64,000 nucleotides of DNA from Okeania sp. SIO2C9 (GCF_010672455.1 NZ_JAAHGO010000004.1:62001-126000), one strand, 5' to 3'. Shown: positions 29,735 to 39,226, counted from the first letter of the stretch. Notes: generated from the letters alone by a model not told the origin. Numbers and translations: made by a program.

Positions 29735-29861
29735 TATCATGTTCGGATAATCAGTTATAAAAAAACTTTATCCCTTTTAACCCTTTCTTCCCTTCTGCCT
29801 CCTGCCTCCAGCATAGCTGCCTTCCTTCCTCAAAAGTGTAAGTATTCAACCGAACATGATA
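29735..29861. mobile_element. TATCATG-ended MITE, type B
   Basis: The ends TATCATGTTCGGATAATC and AACCGAACATGATA are flanked by TAA on both sides. The core has CTTCTGCCTCCTGCCTCC. It sits in GATAATTGATAATTACC repeat DNA, so the empty site can be guessed as GATAATTGATAATT. Confidence 0.75.
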
Positions 29862-29865
29862 TAAT

Positions 29866-30042
29866 TGATAATTACCTCTGGTTAAAACCGTCCTTAATTG
29901 AATATAAGGAAACATTATTTCTTCTCTTGGTTGATTGGATATGGTTAGGGAACCCATCCATCCCTCAACCGCTTTTTTTTCCTTAAAAGGGGAGGCTTCA
30001 AGGCGCGAATTATTTAATTATTAATTATTAATTATTCGGTAA
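29866..30042. repeat. TTCGGTAA-family element
   Basis: GATAATTACCTCTGGTTAAA at the left, TTGATTGGATATGG inside and TTAATTATTCGGTAA at the right, in the same orientation as 8589-8863 with the ACCGTCCTTAATTG variant. Confidence 0.65.
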
Positions 30043-30205
30043 GCATTTCCTCCGGAATGCTGGGCAAACAGCGGTCAGCTATTAGCTAGCCTCCTAGGTC
30101 GGAAATGCGTTAACAGCTATTAATTTTGGGGAAGGTAAAACCAATTTAGAACTTGAGAAAAAATAAAAAGTGACTGCTAAAATCCCAGGACAAAACCTGA
30201 GAAAT

Positions 30206-30570
30206 AATTAGGGTTTGCTGAAAAGGTCTTTTAGTAGGGGTAGGAAACAGGAGAAATGAGAATTTAGAGGAGGTAGAAGTAAGAATTGTCCCTTGATTGT
30301 TCTGCCCAACTATGCGCCTAATATCATGTCCGGTTGAATACTTATTATTAAGATAGTAGGGGAGCGGGGGAGTAGGGGAGTAGGGAAAATAGAAAGATTT
30401 ATTGTTTAAGCACTCGTGATAAGTTTTTTCATCACGCTCTTATCCAGACATGATATAAAATACTAATTTTTTGAGCTTTTTAGACTGAAATAGGCGCACT
30501 TTTTTCGACTCCAAAAAGGCTAAAGTCTTTATCTGTAAATATGTTGATAATTAATCAGCAAGCCCTAATT
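30206..30570. mobile_element. MITE-like element (GGGTTTGCTGA ends) split by another element
   Basis: Outer ends are AATAATTAGGGTTTGCTG and AATCAGCAAGCCCTAATT. The copy at 22715-23001 reads GAGCCTAAAATACGCT where this one reads GCGCCTAA, then the TATCATG element 30322-30455, then TAAAATACT. This is a clear nested insertion. Its right end touches the stop codon region of the nuclease gene. Confidence 0.8.
30322..30455. mobile_element. TATCATG-ended MITE, type B, nested
   Basis: TATCATGTCCGGTTGAATAC at one end and TTATCCAGACATGATA at the other, flanked by TAA (30319-30321, 30456-30458). Core: GGGGGAGTAGGGGAGTAGGG and AAGTTTTTTCATCACGC. The host element without insertion is present at 22715-23001. 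Confidence 0.85.
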
Positions 30571-31144
30571 ATTTTTTATATCCTATCAAATGATTAAATT
30601 GAATGTGATTTGGAGAGCTAATTTTTAACATATTTTCTGGAGTATCGTGGATCTTAGCTTTAGATTCATATCGTGTTTTACTCTTAGGAATTTTGATATT
30701 CTTAATACTGACAAAACGGTATTTGTAATTATCAAGAAAATCTCGTTTCTCCCAAAATGATTTACCAATTTCTTGACAATATTCAACAAAACACTTCGCC
30801 CCTTTGAGTTGCTGGATAATCTCTTTTTCTTTAGATGTCTTTTTTCCTCCCTTCATTTCAATAAAGACGATAAATTTTCCTTTTTCGATAATATCGGCAA
30901 TAATGGCAAAGTCTGCACGTTTGCATTCACCCCGATTTGCCTGGAAAATTGTAGTTGGTGCGCTAAAAGTATCCACTTTAATCACGATAACTTCATCATC
31001 ATTTGGCATTCCATAAATAGTTACAGTGTAGCTATCACAATCTTCTGTGAGTTTGACAATGTTCTTCTGATATTCAGATTCTAATACTACTGTAGCTCTC
31101 GGTTGAATCATCTTTTTAAGGATAACAATATCCGAATCAACCAT
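30569..31144 (-). CDS. putative PD-(D/E)XK nuclease, partner of AAA ATPase
   Basis: From the ATG at 31144, which overlaps the stop of the ATPase gene as TAATG, the product has 191 residues. KRADFAIIAD followed by FIVFIEMKGG gives Asp78, Glu96 and Lys98, a PD-(D/E)XK pattern, with QQLKGAKCFVEYC after it as the usual helix. It probably cuts nucleic acid when licensed by the ATPase; such pairs occur in phage-defence systems. I cannot match it to a named system. The gene itself is open, but the ATPase before it is broken, so translation coupling may be lost. Confidence 0.6.
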   Translation of the reverse strand: MVDSDIVILKKMIQPRATVVLESEYQKNIVKLTEDCDSYTVTIYGMPNDDEVIVIKVDTFSAPTTIFQANRGECKRADFAIIADIIEKGKFIVFIEMKGGKKTSKEKEIIQQLKGAKCFVEYCQEIGKSFWEKRDFLDNYKYRFVSIKNIKIPKSKTRYESKAKIHDTPENMLKISSPNHIQFNHLIGYKK

Positions 31145-32657
31145 TAATCTTCGCCCCAAGCGATCGCTTCCTGAATTCGATTCATATCTTCAATAGTTGT
31201 ATCAAAACTACGAGCTTCAATACCCATTTCGGGGTCAATATTTGCTAACATCAGAGTTTTACACTTAGTTTCTCTTTTCTTACCTTCTAGTTGAATAGAT
31301 TTTTCTTCCGCAATATACATCTTACAGCGGTTTTCATTTGGGTAGACCACAGTAGGGGCGATTTCCTACGGAATGCTCCGCAAACGCGAATCGCCCCTAC
31401 AAAGTTTTGCTTGTGAAGATGTGGTTCATCAAGAGCGAAAAGCGCTGTAATCTTTTCAGCAGATATTAATTCTTCTGTTTGATAACCCTCTTCCTCAGCA
31501 ATGCGTTTAAGATGAGGTTTATCGTGATTCAGCATAATTAGTGTATTTAATTCTTTGATAATATAATCACTATGAGTAGTAATAAAAACCTTGATTCCCA
31601 GATTAATAAGTCGAGCAAATAGTCGAGCAACACGACGCTGGTTTTCAGGATGTAGGTTTAACTATGGTTCATCTACCATGAGTAAGTCCCCTGGTTGAGC
31701 TTCGTGTTTTAGATAAAAACCAATATCTAGTAAAGAACGCACAGCGCCAGAACTTTCAAGCATAGACAGTTTTGGAGGTTGTTTCCCTTGTTTCGGTATA
31801 TAATAAAGTTCGTCATTGGGAGTAACTGTATACTCACCTCCAATAATATCGGCGAAATCATTCAAAACTTCAGGATAGTCATTATAAAGAAAACTACGTT
31901 GTTTGGAAATTCTCTCTAGTTTCCTTGTAAACTCTACATTTTGTTCAACTGGAAGTGGATAATCTTGATATCCTTGAAATAAAAACTTTCCTAGATCGAT
32001 CTTATCATCTGCCTGATTCATTTCTTCAAGCAAACGGTTGCGGGCAAAATTTAACTCTTTGCGAAAAATAGCAGCACCTGTTCTTTCTCCACTAGCGATG
32101 AAAGGTTTAGGAAAAAGTTGAGAAAAAACAATTTCTTTGAGAACGTCTGCAACAATATGCTTAATAAGATCAGTAGGAAATTTAACTTTTTCTTGTTCAA
32201 CTAGAAGAGTCACGACTAATTCTGTACTATCATCATTTTTAGTAAGTGAAAAAAGTTCTCCACTTGGCAAACCGATGTTCTGCTCAAATTTCTTCTTCAA
32301 ATTAATATCATTTATATTAACAGTGACATCAAATTTCGTTTTTTTGAATCGTTCAGGTGCTGCTGCAAAAATATTTGGTAATTGCTCAGTATATTCTTGA
32401 CAACCTTTAGTAACAATTTTTTGAGTCTGTTCGATATATTCTTGTATATCAATACTAATTACACCTTCAGCAAATAATTGCTGAATTTGATTGTCTATAT
32501 TAATAGAAAGCATCCGTTTCCAAGTATATAAAAATCCAAATAAAGCATAAGTAGCATAAGTCTTGCCAGTGTTGTTGCCACCACAAATAATCGTCATATC
32601 GGCAAGAGTAAATTCAGCTTGCTTTAATACACCAAGATTTTGGATTTTAATTTTCAT
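31144..32657 (-). pseudogene. ABC/OLD-like AAA ATPase, broken by stop and insertion
   Basis: The frame starts MKIKIQNLGVLKQAEFTL at 32657 with Walker A GGNNTGKT (residues 26-33). It continues for about 330 codons to LMVDEP, the Walker B region. A TAG there (about 31664-31662) replaces the expected Glu of DEPE(L)NLHPENQRR; the reading continues in the same frame through FITTHSDY (the switch His) to about 31402. Then a palindromic insertion (31324-31401) shifts the frame, and the C-terminus goes on as KMYIAEEKSIQ to QEAIAWGED. Without the two lesions it would be an AAA_15/21-type ATPase of about 480 residues. It is coupled to a nuclease gene. Confidence 0.8.
31324..31401. mobile_element. palindromic insertion in ATPase gene
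   Basis: ACAGCGGTTTTCATTTG, AGACCACAGTAGGGGCG, then a small motif TTTCCTACGGAATGCTCCGC, then CGCCCCTACA. Relatives are at 25200-25257 and inverted at 55078-55141. The coding sequence on either side fits one protein, in different frames, so the element moved into a gene. Confidence 0.75.
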
Positions 32658-32884
32658 TCTTTTAATTTCTACTGAATCTTTGAATTTAATGATTTGATGG
32701 TTTAAGTAATAGCACTTTTCCATCAGGTAAATTCAGATTTTCCGGTAATTTTTCTGGTAATTATGGTAAAGAATATATTTAAGGATTCAGTGGATAATTT
32801 AGCAGTTTTAAGAGAGGAGTTGCTATTTGCAAAACCTCCTCTTTTTGTACAAATGCTAGACCTAAACAGGAAATATAACTCGAA

Positions 32885-33658
32885 CTATTTCACAGTATAA
32901 CCACCATCTATTGCTAGGGAATGACCTGTAATAAAACTAGCCGCATCGGAACATAACCAAACAACAGCATTAGCTACTTCTTCTGGTTGACCAATACGAC
33001 CAATAGGGTGTGCTGCTGCCATTTGTACTTTAGCTTCACTATCATCATCCTTGCCAAAAGCACGGTCAACCATATCTGTTTGAATTACACCAGGACAAAC
33101 ACTATTAATCCTAATACCCGCTTTTGCTTGTTCCAAAGCAACAGCTTTTGTTAACCCTATTACACCATGTTTACTAGCACAGTAAATTGAAACATTAGCA
33201 AAACCAGTTAACCCAAACATAGAAGCATTATTTACTATTGCACCCCCTCCATTTTTTAACATTTCGGGAATCTGATATTTCATTGATAACCAAACTCCTT
33301 TAAGATTGGTATCAATAATTTGATTCCAATTTTCTTCACTTTGTTCAATACTAGGTCCTAATATCCCTTCTGTACCTGCATTATTGAAGGCGTAATCTAA
33401 ACGATTATAAGTATTAATTGTTTGATTAACTAAGTTTTCAACTTCAGTAGCTTGAGTAATATTTGTTTTCACAAAGATAGCTTCGCCACCTATTTCTTTA
33501 ATCATTGCCACTGTTTCTTGACTTTCTCTTTCCCTACGACTGCCAATCACTACTTTTGCTCCTTTTTTAGCAAAAGCTAGGGCAGCAGCTCTACCAATAC
33601 CTGAACTACCTCCTGTAATTAGAGTAATTTTGCCTTCAAATTCTTTAATCATATTCAT
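32885..33658 (-). CDS. SDR-family oxidoreductase
   Basis: The 257-residue product is a classical short-chain dehydrogenase: TGGSSGIG cofactor motif (about residues 15-22), NNAG, the catalytic Ser in NNASMFG, YCASK (Tyr and Lys) and PGVIQTDM. An Arg-rich segment GSRRERE after the second strand suggests NADP(H). It would oxidise or reduce an alcohol/ketone with unknown substrate. It is downstream on the same strand as the MEKHLA gene and the two tandem SDR genes, with 196-bp spacing, so membership in that cluster is possible but not certain. Confidence 0.85.
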   Translation of the reverse strand: MNMIKEFEGKITLITGGSSGIGRAAALAFAKKGAKVVIGSRRERESQETVAMIKEIGGEAIFVKTNITQATEVENLVNQTINTYNRLDYAFNNAGTEGILGPSIEQSEENWNQIIDTNLKGVWLSMKYQIPEMLKNGGGAIVNNASMFGLTGFANVSIYCASKHGVIGLTKAVALEQAKAGIRINSVCPGVIQTDMVDRAFGKDDDSEAKVQMAAAHPIGRIGQPEEVANAVVWLCSDAASFITGHSLAIDGGYTVK

Positions 33659-33853
33659 TGCTTTTATTCCTTTAAAAACATGATCATTTTCAGACTTATC
33701 TTAGTATTTATAGTGGTTTTATTACATAAAAAAATCAAAAAACTTATCAATTTAAATTGTACATTTCAGTCTATTAATGAGCAAGCATTACACAAAAAAT
33801 GCAGTCTAAAATACCTAATAGATTCTTGTCTAGATAATCACAATTAACTACTA

Positions 33854-34330
33854 CTAAATATACTCCCACTGCTGATAAGTAGCAGCTTGACCACATTGCT
33901 GTTGATTTTCATCTAGAAGATTCCAGACGGTAACATCTGAAATCCAAAACCGTTTACCTGTGCTGGAAATACGAATCCCCCGATAACCACTAATATAACC
34001 TTGAGTTTTTACCTGAGTCAGTAATAGCTGGCGATCTTCTCGCTCTGGAAGTTCTGCTGTCTGACGAGAAGGGGTATGAGTCAACTCCTCCCAACTCATT
34101 TCCCATAAATCCAACGCTTGCTGATTACCATAATTGAAGATCGGGTTTTCTTCCATACCGTGAGAAACAACAATAAATGGAGCTTCCCACAATGCTTGAG
34201 CAATAAATTTTGGGGTTCCATCTATATCCAGCAGAGTTTTACCAGTCCAATATTTATAGCTCCATAACAGTCTTTGAGTATGGCGAATTATAGTTTCTTG
34301 TTTCCAGGGATATAAGATATTTTCAGTCAT
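33854..34330 (-). CDS. MEKHLA (PAS-like) domain protein
   Basis: The 158-residue product consists almost wholly of a MEKHLA-type domain: HTQRLLWSYKYWTGKTLLD, FIAQALWEAPFIVVSHG, NPIFNYGNQQALDLWEMSWEEL and a final FWISDVTVWNLLDENQQQCGQAA. This domain resembles PAS and is known from plant HD-ZIP III proteins and from stand-alone proteins of cyanobacteria and algae. It probably binds a small ligand. It lies 102 bp downstream of the first tandem SDR on the same strand, so it may report on or act in the same pathway (inference). Confidence 0.8.
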   Translation of the reverse strand: MTENILYPWKQETIIRHTQRLLWSYKYWTGKTLLDIDGTPKFIAQALWEAPFIVVSHGMEENPIFNYGNQQALDLWEMSWEELTHTPSRQTAELPEREDRQLLLTQVKTQGYISGYRGIRISSTGKRFWISDVTVWNLLDENQQQCGQAATYQQWEYI

Positions 34331-34432
34331 CGATCATTTTTCAACAGTTAATCATCAAGAATTCTATCTTGATTTTCTACCTTTTAAATTAGATTGCTCT
34401 TAAAATTTTACCTGTTAATTTGAATCAATAAT

Positions 34433-35170
34433 TTATCTTGCTTTGTAATAAGGATGTATATCAATGCTACAACCACCATCTACAAAAAGAGTTTGCCCAG
34501 TAATATAACCTGCTTCTTCTGAAAAGAAAAAACCAATAGCTGCAGCTACTTCCGAAGGTTTACCAGCACGCTTCATTGGTATCCCACAAATTAAGCGCTT
34601 TTCCTCTTCACTTCCAGTTGGAAAAATGCGCCTACCAATTTCTGTTTCTATTCTCCCAGGAGCAACAGTATTAACAGTTATCCCACTTGACACAAACTCC
34701 AAAGCCCAAGTGCGAGCCAAACTAATCATTCCAGCTTTTGCTATTGTATAACTGGTGCGGTCTTGCGCTCCCAAAGCAGCAATACTAGAAATATTAACAA
34801 TACGACCGTACTTTTTCGCCTTCATTGATGGCACCACTGCTTGAAAAGTTTGTATCGCAACACGCAAATTTAAGTCAATAACTGCCTCGAAATTATCCAG
34901 TTTTACCTCCTCTAGTGGTTGTGGGTGTACTATTCCTACATTATTGACTATTCCATCAAAAGAATATTGCTTGGTTAAATTAGCCAGAGTTTCCGTTGTA
35001 GCATCGCGATCGCTCAGATCCACTGTAAAGAATTCACCAGGAAAGGTCTTTTCAGGAGTGTGGCGCGCCAGGCCAATTACTAGATGTCCTTTTTGGGCCA
35101 GATATTCTGCTGTAGAGAAACCTATTCCCCGACTTGCTCCTGTAATTAGGGTTATATGTTGTTGTCTCAT
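34433..35170 (-). CDS. FabG-like SDR reductase, tandem copy 2
   Basis: The 245-residue product starts MRQQHITLITGASRGIG at 35170; an upstream start would add 30 unrelated residues. Motifs are TGASRGIG, NNVG, SSIAALG with catalytic Ser, YTIAK (Tyr and Lys) and PGRIETEI. It shares its C-terminal CSIDIHPYYKAR and most of its sequence with the gene just upstream, also 245 residues, so the pair arose by tandem duplication. The copies differ mainly in the substrate loop (RIFPTGSEEEK against RYYYPSGSEVEK). Likely a keto reductase acting on an acyl or aminoketone intermediate; the substrate is inferred from context. Confidence 0.85.
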   Translation of the reverse strand: MRQQHITLITGASRGIGFSTAEYLAQKGHLVIGLARHTPEKTFPGEFFTVDLSDRDATTETLANLTKQYSFDGIVNNVGIVHPQPLEEVKLDNFEAVIDLNLRVAIQTFQAVVPSMKAKKYGRIVNISSIAALGAQDRTSYTIAKAGMISLARTWALEFVSSGITVNTVAPGRIETEIGRRIFPTGSEEEKRLICGIPMKRAGKPSEVAAAIGFFFSEEAGYITGQTLFVDGGCSIDIHPYYKAR

Positions 35171-35325
35171 TTTATTTGAGAGTAAAATAATATTTATCAA
35201 AATAATATGGGTCGCGTAACCCCGCCTTTTAAGGCGCAATATTTTTGGAGAGTTGCTCACCCATCCCCGTTACAAAAATAACTTCTGTACTGGCGAACGG
35301 CCGCCCCTACTGACTTCTGACTTTG

Positions 35326-36063
35326 TTATCTTGCCTTGTAATAAGGATGTACATCAATGCTACAACCACCATCTACAAAAAGAGTTTGCCCAGTAATATA
35401 ACCTGCTTCTTCTGAAAAGAAAAAGCCAATGCTTGCAGCTACCTCCGAAGGTTTACCAAAACGTCCTATTGGCACCCCACTTAAATAACGCTTTTCCACT
35501 TCACTTCCTGATGGGTAATAATATCTAAATAATTCTGTGTCAATAGGCCCAGGAGCAACAGCATTAACGGTTATCCCATTCTTGACCAACTCCAAAGCCC
35601 AAGTGCGAGTTAAACTAATCATTCCGGCCTTACTGACAGCATAAGTGCCACGGTTTTGCGCACCCAAAGCAGCAATACTGGAAAGATTAACAATACGACC
35701 CCACTTTTTTGCCTTCATTAATGGCACCACTGCTTGCACAGTTTGGATAGCAACACGCAAATTTAAGTCAATAACTGCATCGAAATTATCTAGTGTTATT
35801 TCTTCTAGTAGCTCTGGGTGTGCTATTCCTACATTATTTACCACTCCATCAAAAGCATACTGCTTGGTTAAATTAGCCAGAGTTTCTGTTGTGGCATCGC
35901 GATCGCTCAGATCGACTGTGACAAATTCACCAGGAAAGAGTTTTTCTGGAACGTGACGTGCTAGGCCAATTACTAGATGTCCTTTTTTTGCCAGGTATTC
36001 TGCCGTAGAGAAACCTATTCCCCGACTTGCACCAGTAATTAAGGTTATATGTTGTTGTGTCAT
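35326..36063 (-). CDS. FabG-like SDR reductase, tandem copy 1
   Basis: The 245-residue product has TGASRGIG (residues 10-17), VNNVGIAHP, LSSIAALG, YAVSKAG and PGPIDTEL, a complete classical SDR with Ser-Tyr-Lys. It diverges from the fatty acyl-AMP ligase gene, sharing a 395-bp intergenic region with it, and is followed by its tandem copy. FabG-like enzymes reduce 3-ketoacyl groups with NADPH. Beside a ligase and an alpha-oxoamine synthase a 3-ketosphinganine-reductase-like role is attractive but is inference. Confidence 0.87.
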   Translation of the reverse strand: MTQQHITLITGASRGIGFSTAEYLAKKGHLVIGLARHVPEKLFPGEFVTVDLSDRDATTETLANLTKQYAFDGVVNNVGIAHPELLEEITLDNFDAVIDLNLRVAIQTVQAVVPLMKAKKWGRIVNLSSIAALGAQNRGTYAVSKAGMISLTRTWALELVKNGITVNAVAPGPIDTELFRYYYPSGSEVEKRYLSGVPIGRFGKPSEVAASIGFFFSEEAGYITGQTLFVDGGCSIDVHPYYKAR

Positions 36064-36101
36064 TTTATTTCAGACTTAGAGGTTGTCTGAGAAGTCCCAT
36101 T

Positions 36102-36199
36102 TGCTACATCACTCGCCCCCTAAATCCCCCAATTTTGGGGGACTTTTAGATGCTACATCACTCGCCCCCTAAATCCCCCAATTTTGGGGGACTTTTAGA
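36102..36199. repeat. two tandem 49-bp repeats in divergent promoter region
   Basis: Two nearly identical units start TGCTACATCACTCG and contain CCCCCAATTTTGGGGG, a strong palindrome. They are followed by a third, inverted CCCCCAAAGTTGGGGGG block up to about 36246. They lie between the divergent SDR and ligase genes, so they may influence both promoters or act as terminators. Confidence 0.7.
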
Positions 36200-36458
36200 C
36201 GCAAATTGACTCTTGTCCCCCCCCAAAGTTGGGGGGCTAGGGGGGCAAAATTCAGTATCAAAAAACTTTTCAGATATCCTCTTAAATAATAGCTCTAATA
36301 TTAATAAATTGATATATTTTGGCAACTTTAGATCGATTTTTAATCAAAAGCCAACCCAGGGAAATATATCATAGATAACTAAAACCTCCTTCTTACTTCT
36401 TCCTTCCTTCTGCTATAAATTAATTGCCTGAACACTGGCTTTTTCTATTAAAAATCAA

Positions 36459-38216
36459 ATGAATATTGTAGATAAAAAAATTAAAACTTTAGTAGATTTA
36501 TTACAAAACAGAGCTATCGAAAACCCCAAACAAATAGCCTATACCTTTTTAGTAGACGGAGAAACAGAAACAACTAGCCTCACCTATCAACAACTAGAAC
36601 AACGTTCACGAGCGATCGCTGCCTATCTCCAATCAGTATGTCCACCTGGAGAACGTGCTTTACTCATCTATCAACCGGGACTAGAGTATATTAGCGCCTT
36701 TTTTGGATGTCTTTATGCTGGAATTATCGCAGTTCCCGCCTATCCCCCTAGACCAAATCGCTCCCTGGCCCGCATTCAAACAATTATTAGAGATACAGAG
36801 GCCAAAGTAGCTCTAACAACTAAATCTATCATCTCTACCCTAGAACGTCGTGCCTCGGAAACCCCAGAATTAAATAATTTAGGTTGGTTAGCCACTGACT
36901 ATATTCCAGACAATGTTGCAGAAAAATGGCTTGAACCTAATATCAACGAAAATACCCTTGCCTTCCTCCAATATACCTCCGGTTCCACAGCCACACCAAA
37001 AGGAGTAATGATTACTCACAATAACCTTTTGCATAACTCTAGTCTGATTCATCAATGTTTTGGACATTCTGTAGAAAGCAAAGGAGTAATCTGGCTGCCT
37101 CCTTACCACGATATGGGTTTAATTGGTGGGATAGTGCAACCTTTATATGGAGCATTTCCAGTAGTTTTAATGTCTCCGTTAATGTTTCTGCAAAGTCCGG
37201 TGCGCTGGCTACAAGCTATTTCTCAATATCAAGGGACTACCAGTGGTGGACCTAACTTTGCTTACGATTTGTGTGTCCGTAAAATTAAGGCCGAACAGAT
37301 GCAAAATTTGGATTTAAGTAGTTGGGAAGTGGCATTTAATGGTGCTGAACCTATTAGTGCCCAAGTTTTAGAAAGATTTGCCAGAACTTTTGAAGTTTGT
37401 GGTTTCCGTCGAGAAGCTTTTTATCCTTGTTACGGGATGGCAGAAGCTACTCTGATAATTTCTGGAGGCGATAAATTTGCCCCACCAGTTCAAACTACTA
37501 TTGCAACTAACGCATTAGAACAAAATCAGATTATTTCAACTACTTCAGAAACTGAAGCCACAAAAACATTAGTTGGTTGCGGTCAAGCTTTGCCAGACCA
37601 ACAGATTAAAATTGTCCATCCAGAAAAATTAACTCTCTGTACCGAGGGTGAAGTTGGAGAAATTTGGGTATCGGGGCCAAGTATTGCTGGGGGTTATTGG
37701 CGCAAACTAGAGGAAACAAAGCAGACTTTTGAGGCTTATTTACCTGAAGCTCCTGGAAAAGAGCCATTTATGAGAACTGGAGATTTAGGGTTTCTGGAGG
37801 GTGGGGAATTATTTGTGACGGGTCGTCTCAAGGATGTGATTATTATTAATGGTCGGAATCACTATCCCCAAGACATTGAATGGACAGTCGAACAAAGTCA
37901 TCCACTAATTAGACCAGGTTGTGTGGCCGGGTTTTCAGTGGAGGTTGCTGGAGAAGAACATCTAGTAGTAGTGGCTGAGGTGGAACGTAATTTTCGGGAA
38001 GTTGGTCGGCGTAATGGCAAATCTGGGACGGAAAATTCCAATTCTTCTCAGGATTTAATTAAGTCTATCCAACGAGTTATATCAAGAAATCACGACTTAC
38101 AGACTTATCGGGTATTATTGCTTAAGCCAGGAGCTATTCCTAAGACTTCTAGTGGTAAAGTTCAGCGCTATGCCTGTCGTGATGGTTTTTTGACAGGAAC
38201 TTTACCGAATAATTAA
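36459..38216 (+). CDS. fatty acyl-AMP ligase (FAAL)
   Basis: The 585-residue product has the adenylate-forming motif YTSGSTATPKGVMITH (about residues 172-187). It also has the FAAL hallmarks LPPYHDMGLIGGIVQPL and SGGPNFAYDLC, with YGMAEATL, TGDLGF and the A10 motif TSSGKVQRY near the end (Lys about 569). FAALs activate fatty acids as AMP esters and pass them to a carrier protein rather than to CoA. The obvious acceptor is the N-terminal carrier domain of the oxoamine synthase encoded downstream on the same strand. The 1.57 kb between them is filled with mobile repeats, so the genes may once have been adjacent. Confidence 0.9.
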   Translation: MNIVDKKIKTLVDLLQNRAIENPKQIAYTFLVDGETETTSLTYQQLEQRSRAIAAYLQSVCPPGERALLIYQPGLEYISAFFGCLYAGIIAVPAYPPRPNRSLARIQTIIRDTEAKVALTTKSIISTLERRASETPELNNLGWLATDYIPDNVAEKWLEPNINENTLAFLQYTSGSTATPKGVMITHNNLLHNSSLIHQCFGHSVESKGVIWLPPYHDMGLIGGIVQPLYGAFPVVLMSPLMFLQSPVRWLQAISQYQGTTSGGPNFAYDLCVRKIKAEQMQNLDLSSWEVAFNGAEPISAQVLERFARTFEVCGFRREAFYPCYGMAEATLIISGGDKFAPPVQTTIATNALEQNQIISTTSETEATKTLVGCGQALPDQQIKIVHPEKLTLCTEGEVGEIWVSGPSIAGGYWRKLEETKQTFEAYLPEAPGKEPFMRTGDLGFLEGGELFVTGRLKDVIIINGRNHYPQDIEWTVEQSHPLIRPGCVAGFSVEVAGEEHLVVVAEVERNFREVGRRNGKSGTENSNSSQDLIKSIQRVISRNHDLQTYRVLLLKPGAIPKTSSGKVQRYACRDGFLTGTLPNN

Positions 38217-38695
38217 TAATTAATAATTAATAATTAATAATTAAACAATTCTGGTTTAAAGCCGACCCTTTTAAGGGGAAAAAAGCGGCCGATCTTCGGA
38301 GCTTCCCCGTTGGGTGGGATGGCTCCGAAACCTGCGCCATATCCAATCGACCAAGAGAAAAGAATTGACATCCTCCCGACGTTGCCCATAGCGCGACAAC
38401 GCGGGATTCCTAAACCTTGCGGCTGCTGGACTTTCTGCTTCGCTCCGCACCTGCTTTTGAGGCCAAACCTCTTTCTGGTCTAAAGGCGCGCTCCACAGAC
38501 TGACACTGCTAGCCCAGCAGCCTAATTCTATTGAGAATAGCATACTATGTGTAAAAACCGCTCTTATTGATTGGTTTTCCCATCCCTGTGCTCCCCTTCG
38601 GGAGAGCGCGGGTCAAGGGCCAACGTTGAGATAAAATTTCCTTATATTCTATTCCGTAACGGTTAAAACCCGAGGTAATTATCAATTATCAATTA
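38205..38695. repeat. TTCGGTAA-family element, inverted, split by IS605-type end
   Basis: TTTACCGAATAATTAATAAT with AATTCTGGTTTAAAGCCG at the left, CCATATCCAATCGACCAAG up to about 38358, and after an interruption TTCCTTATATTCTATTCCG and GAGGTAATTATCAATTATC at the right. Outer parts match 8589-8863 inverted. The inserted 38362-38562 piece ends in the conserved hairpin of TnpB-type elements. Confidence 0.65.
38362..38562 (-). mobile_element. orphan IS200/IS605-type right end (possible omega RNA)
   Basis: On the minus strand the piece ends TTTAGGAATCCCGCG, loop, GGGAGGATGTCAA, the same tail as at 54685-54722. Upstream are GC-rich stems (GCGGAGCGAAGCAG, CCAGCAGCCGCAAGG). No tnpB frame is attached. 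A mobilisable remnant able to make a guide-like RNA is possible, but this is inference from layout. Confidence 0.6.
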
Positions 38696-38975
38696 ATGAA
38701 AGGTATAGCAGTCACCACTATAGTTAGGACATCGGGTAATTATGATGATTTATGACGCGAGCAAGATGCTCGCACTAATTGTCAAACACCAACCTGGCAG
38801 TTGCTATGTTTGAATAATTCAAGAAATGGGCATTGAAGAAGTGCTAAACACTACATATCTCTAACGTTATAGTTTTTGCTCGCTATATGTAGTATCTTTG
38901 CGTAAGTCTGATGATTTTTTGTGGACATCCTCATAGCTTAAATGACTGGTGGTGGTGCATTGTAATGGGGATCTA

Positions 38976-39226
38976 TTGTAGGGTTTGCTTATGGAAGTCT
39001 TTTAGTAGGAGACAGCTATACTGGAGACAAGAGACAGGAGGAACGGGGAATTATAGAGGAGGTAGGAGTTAAGTTTTGTTCCTTGATTTTTCTGTCATAC
39101 TCTTGCCTAAAATACGCTCAAAAATGAGCGTCAAGAGCTGATTCCCAGGCACTGCAATTCGACCCCAAAAAGCCTAAAGTCTTTATATGTCAATACTTTT
39201 AGATTAGATCGGTCACGCCCTATTGT
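38976..39226. mobile_element. MITE-like element with GGGTTTGCT ends
   Basis: About 250 bp from TTGTAGGGTTTGCTT to TCGGTCACGCCCTATTG, with GTCATACTCTTGCCTAAAATA and TTTATATGTCAATACTTTTA as in the other copies. The right end is decayed. Confidence 0.65.
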
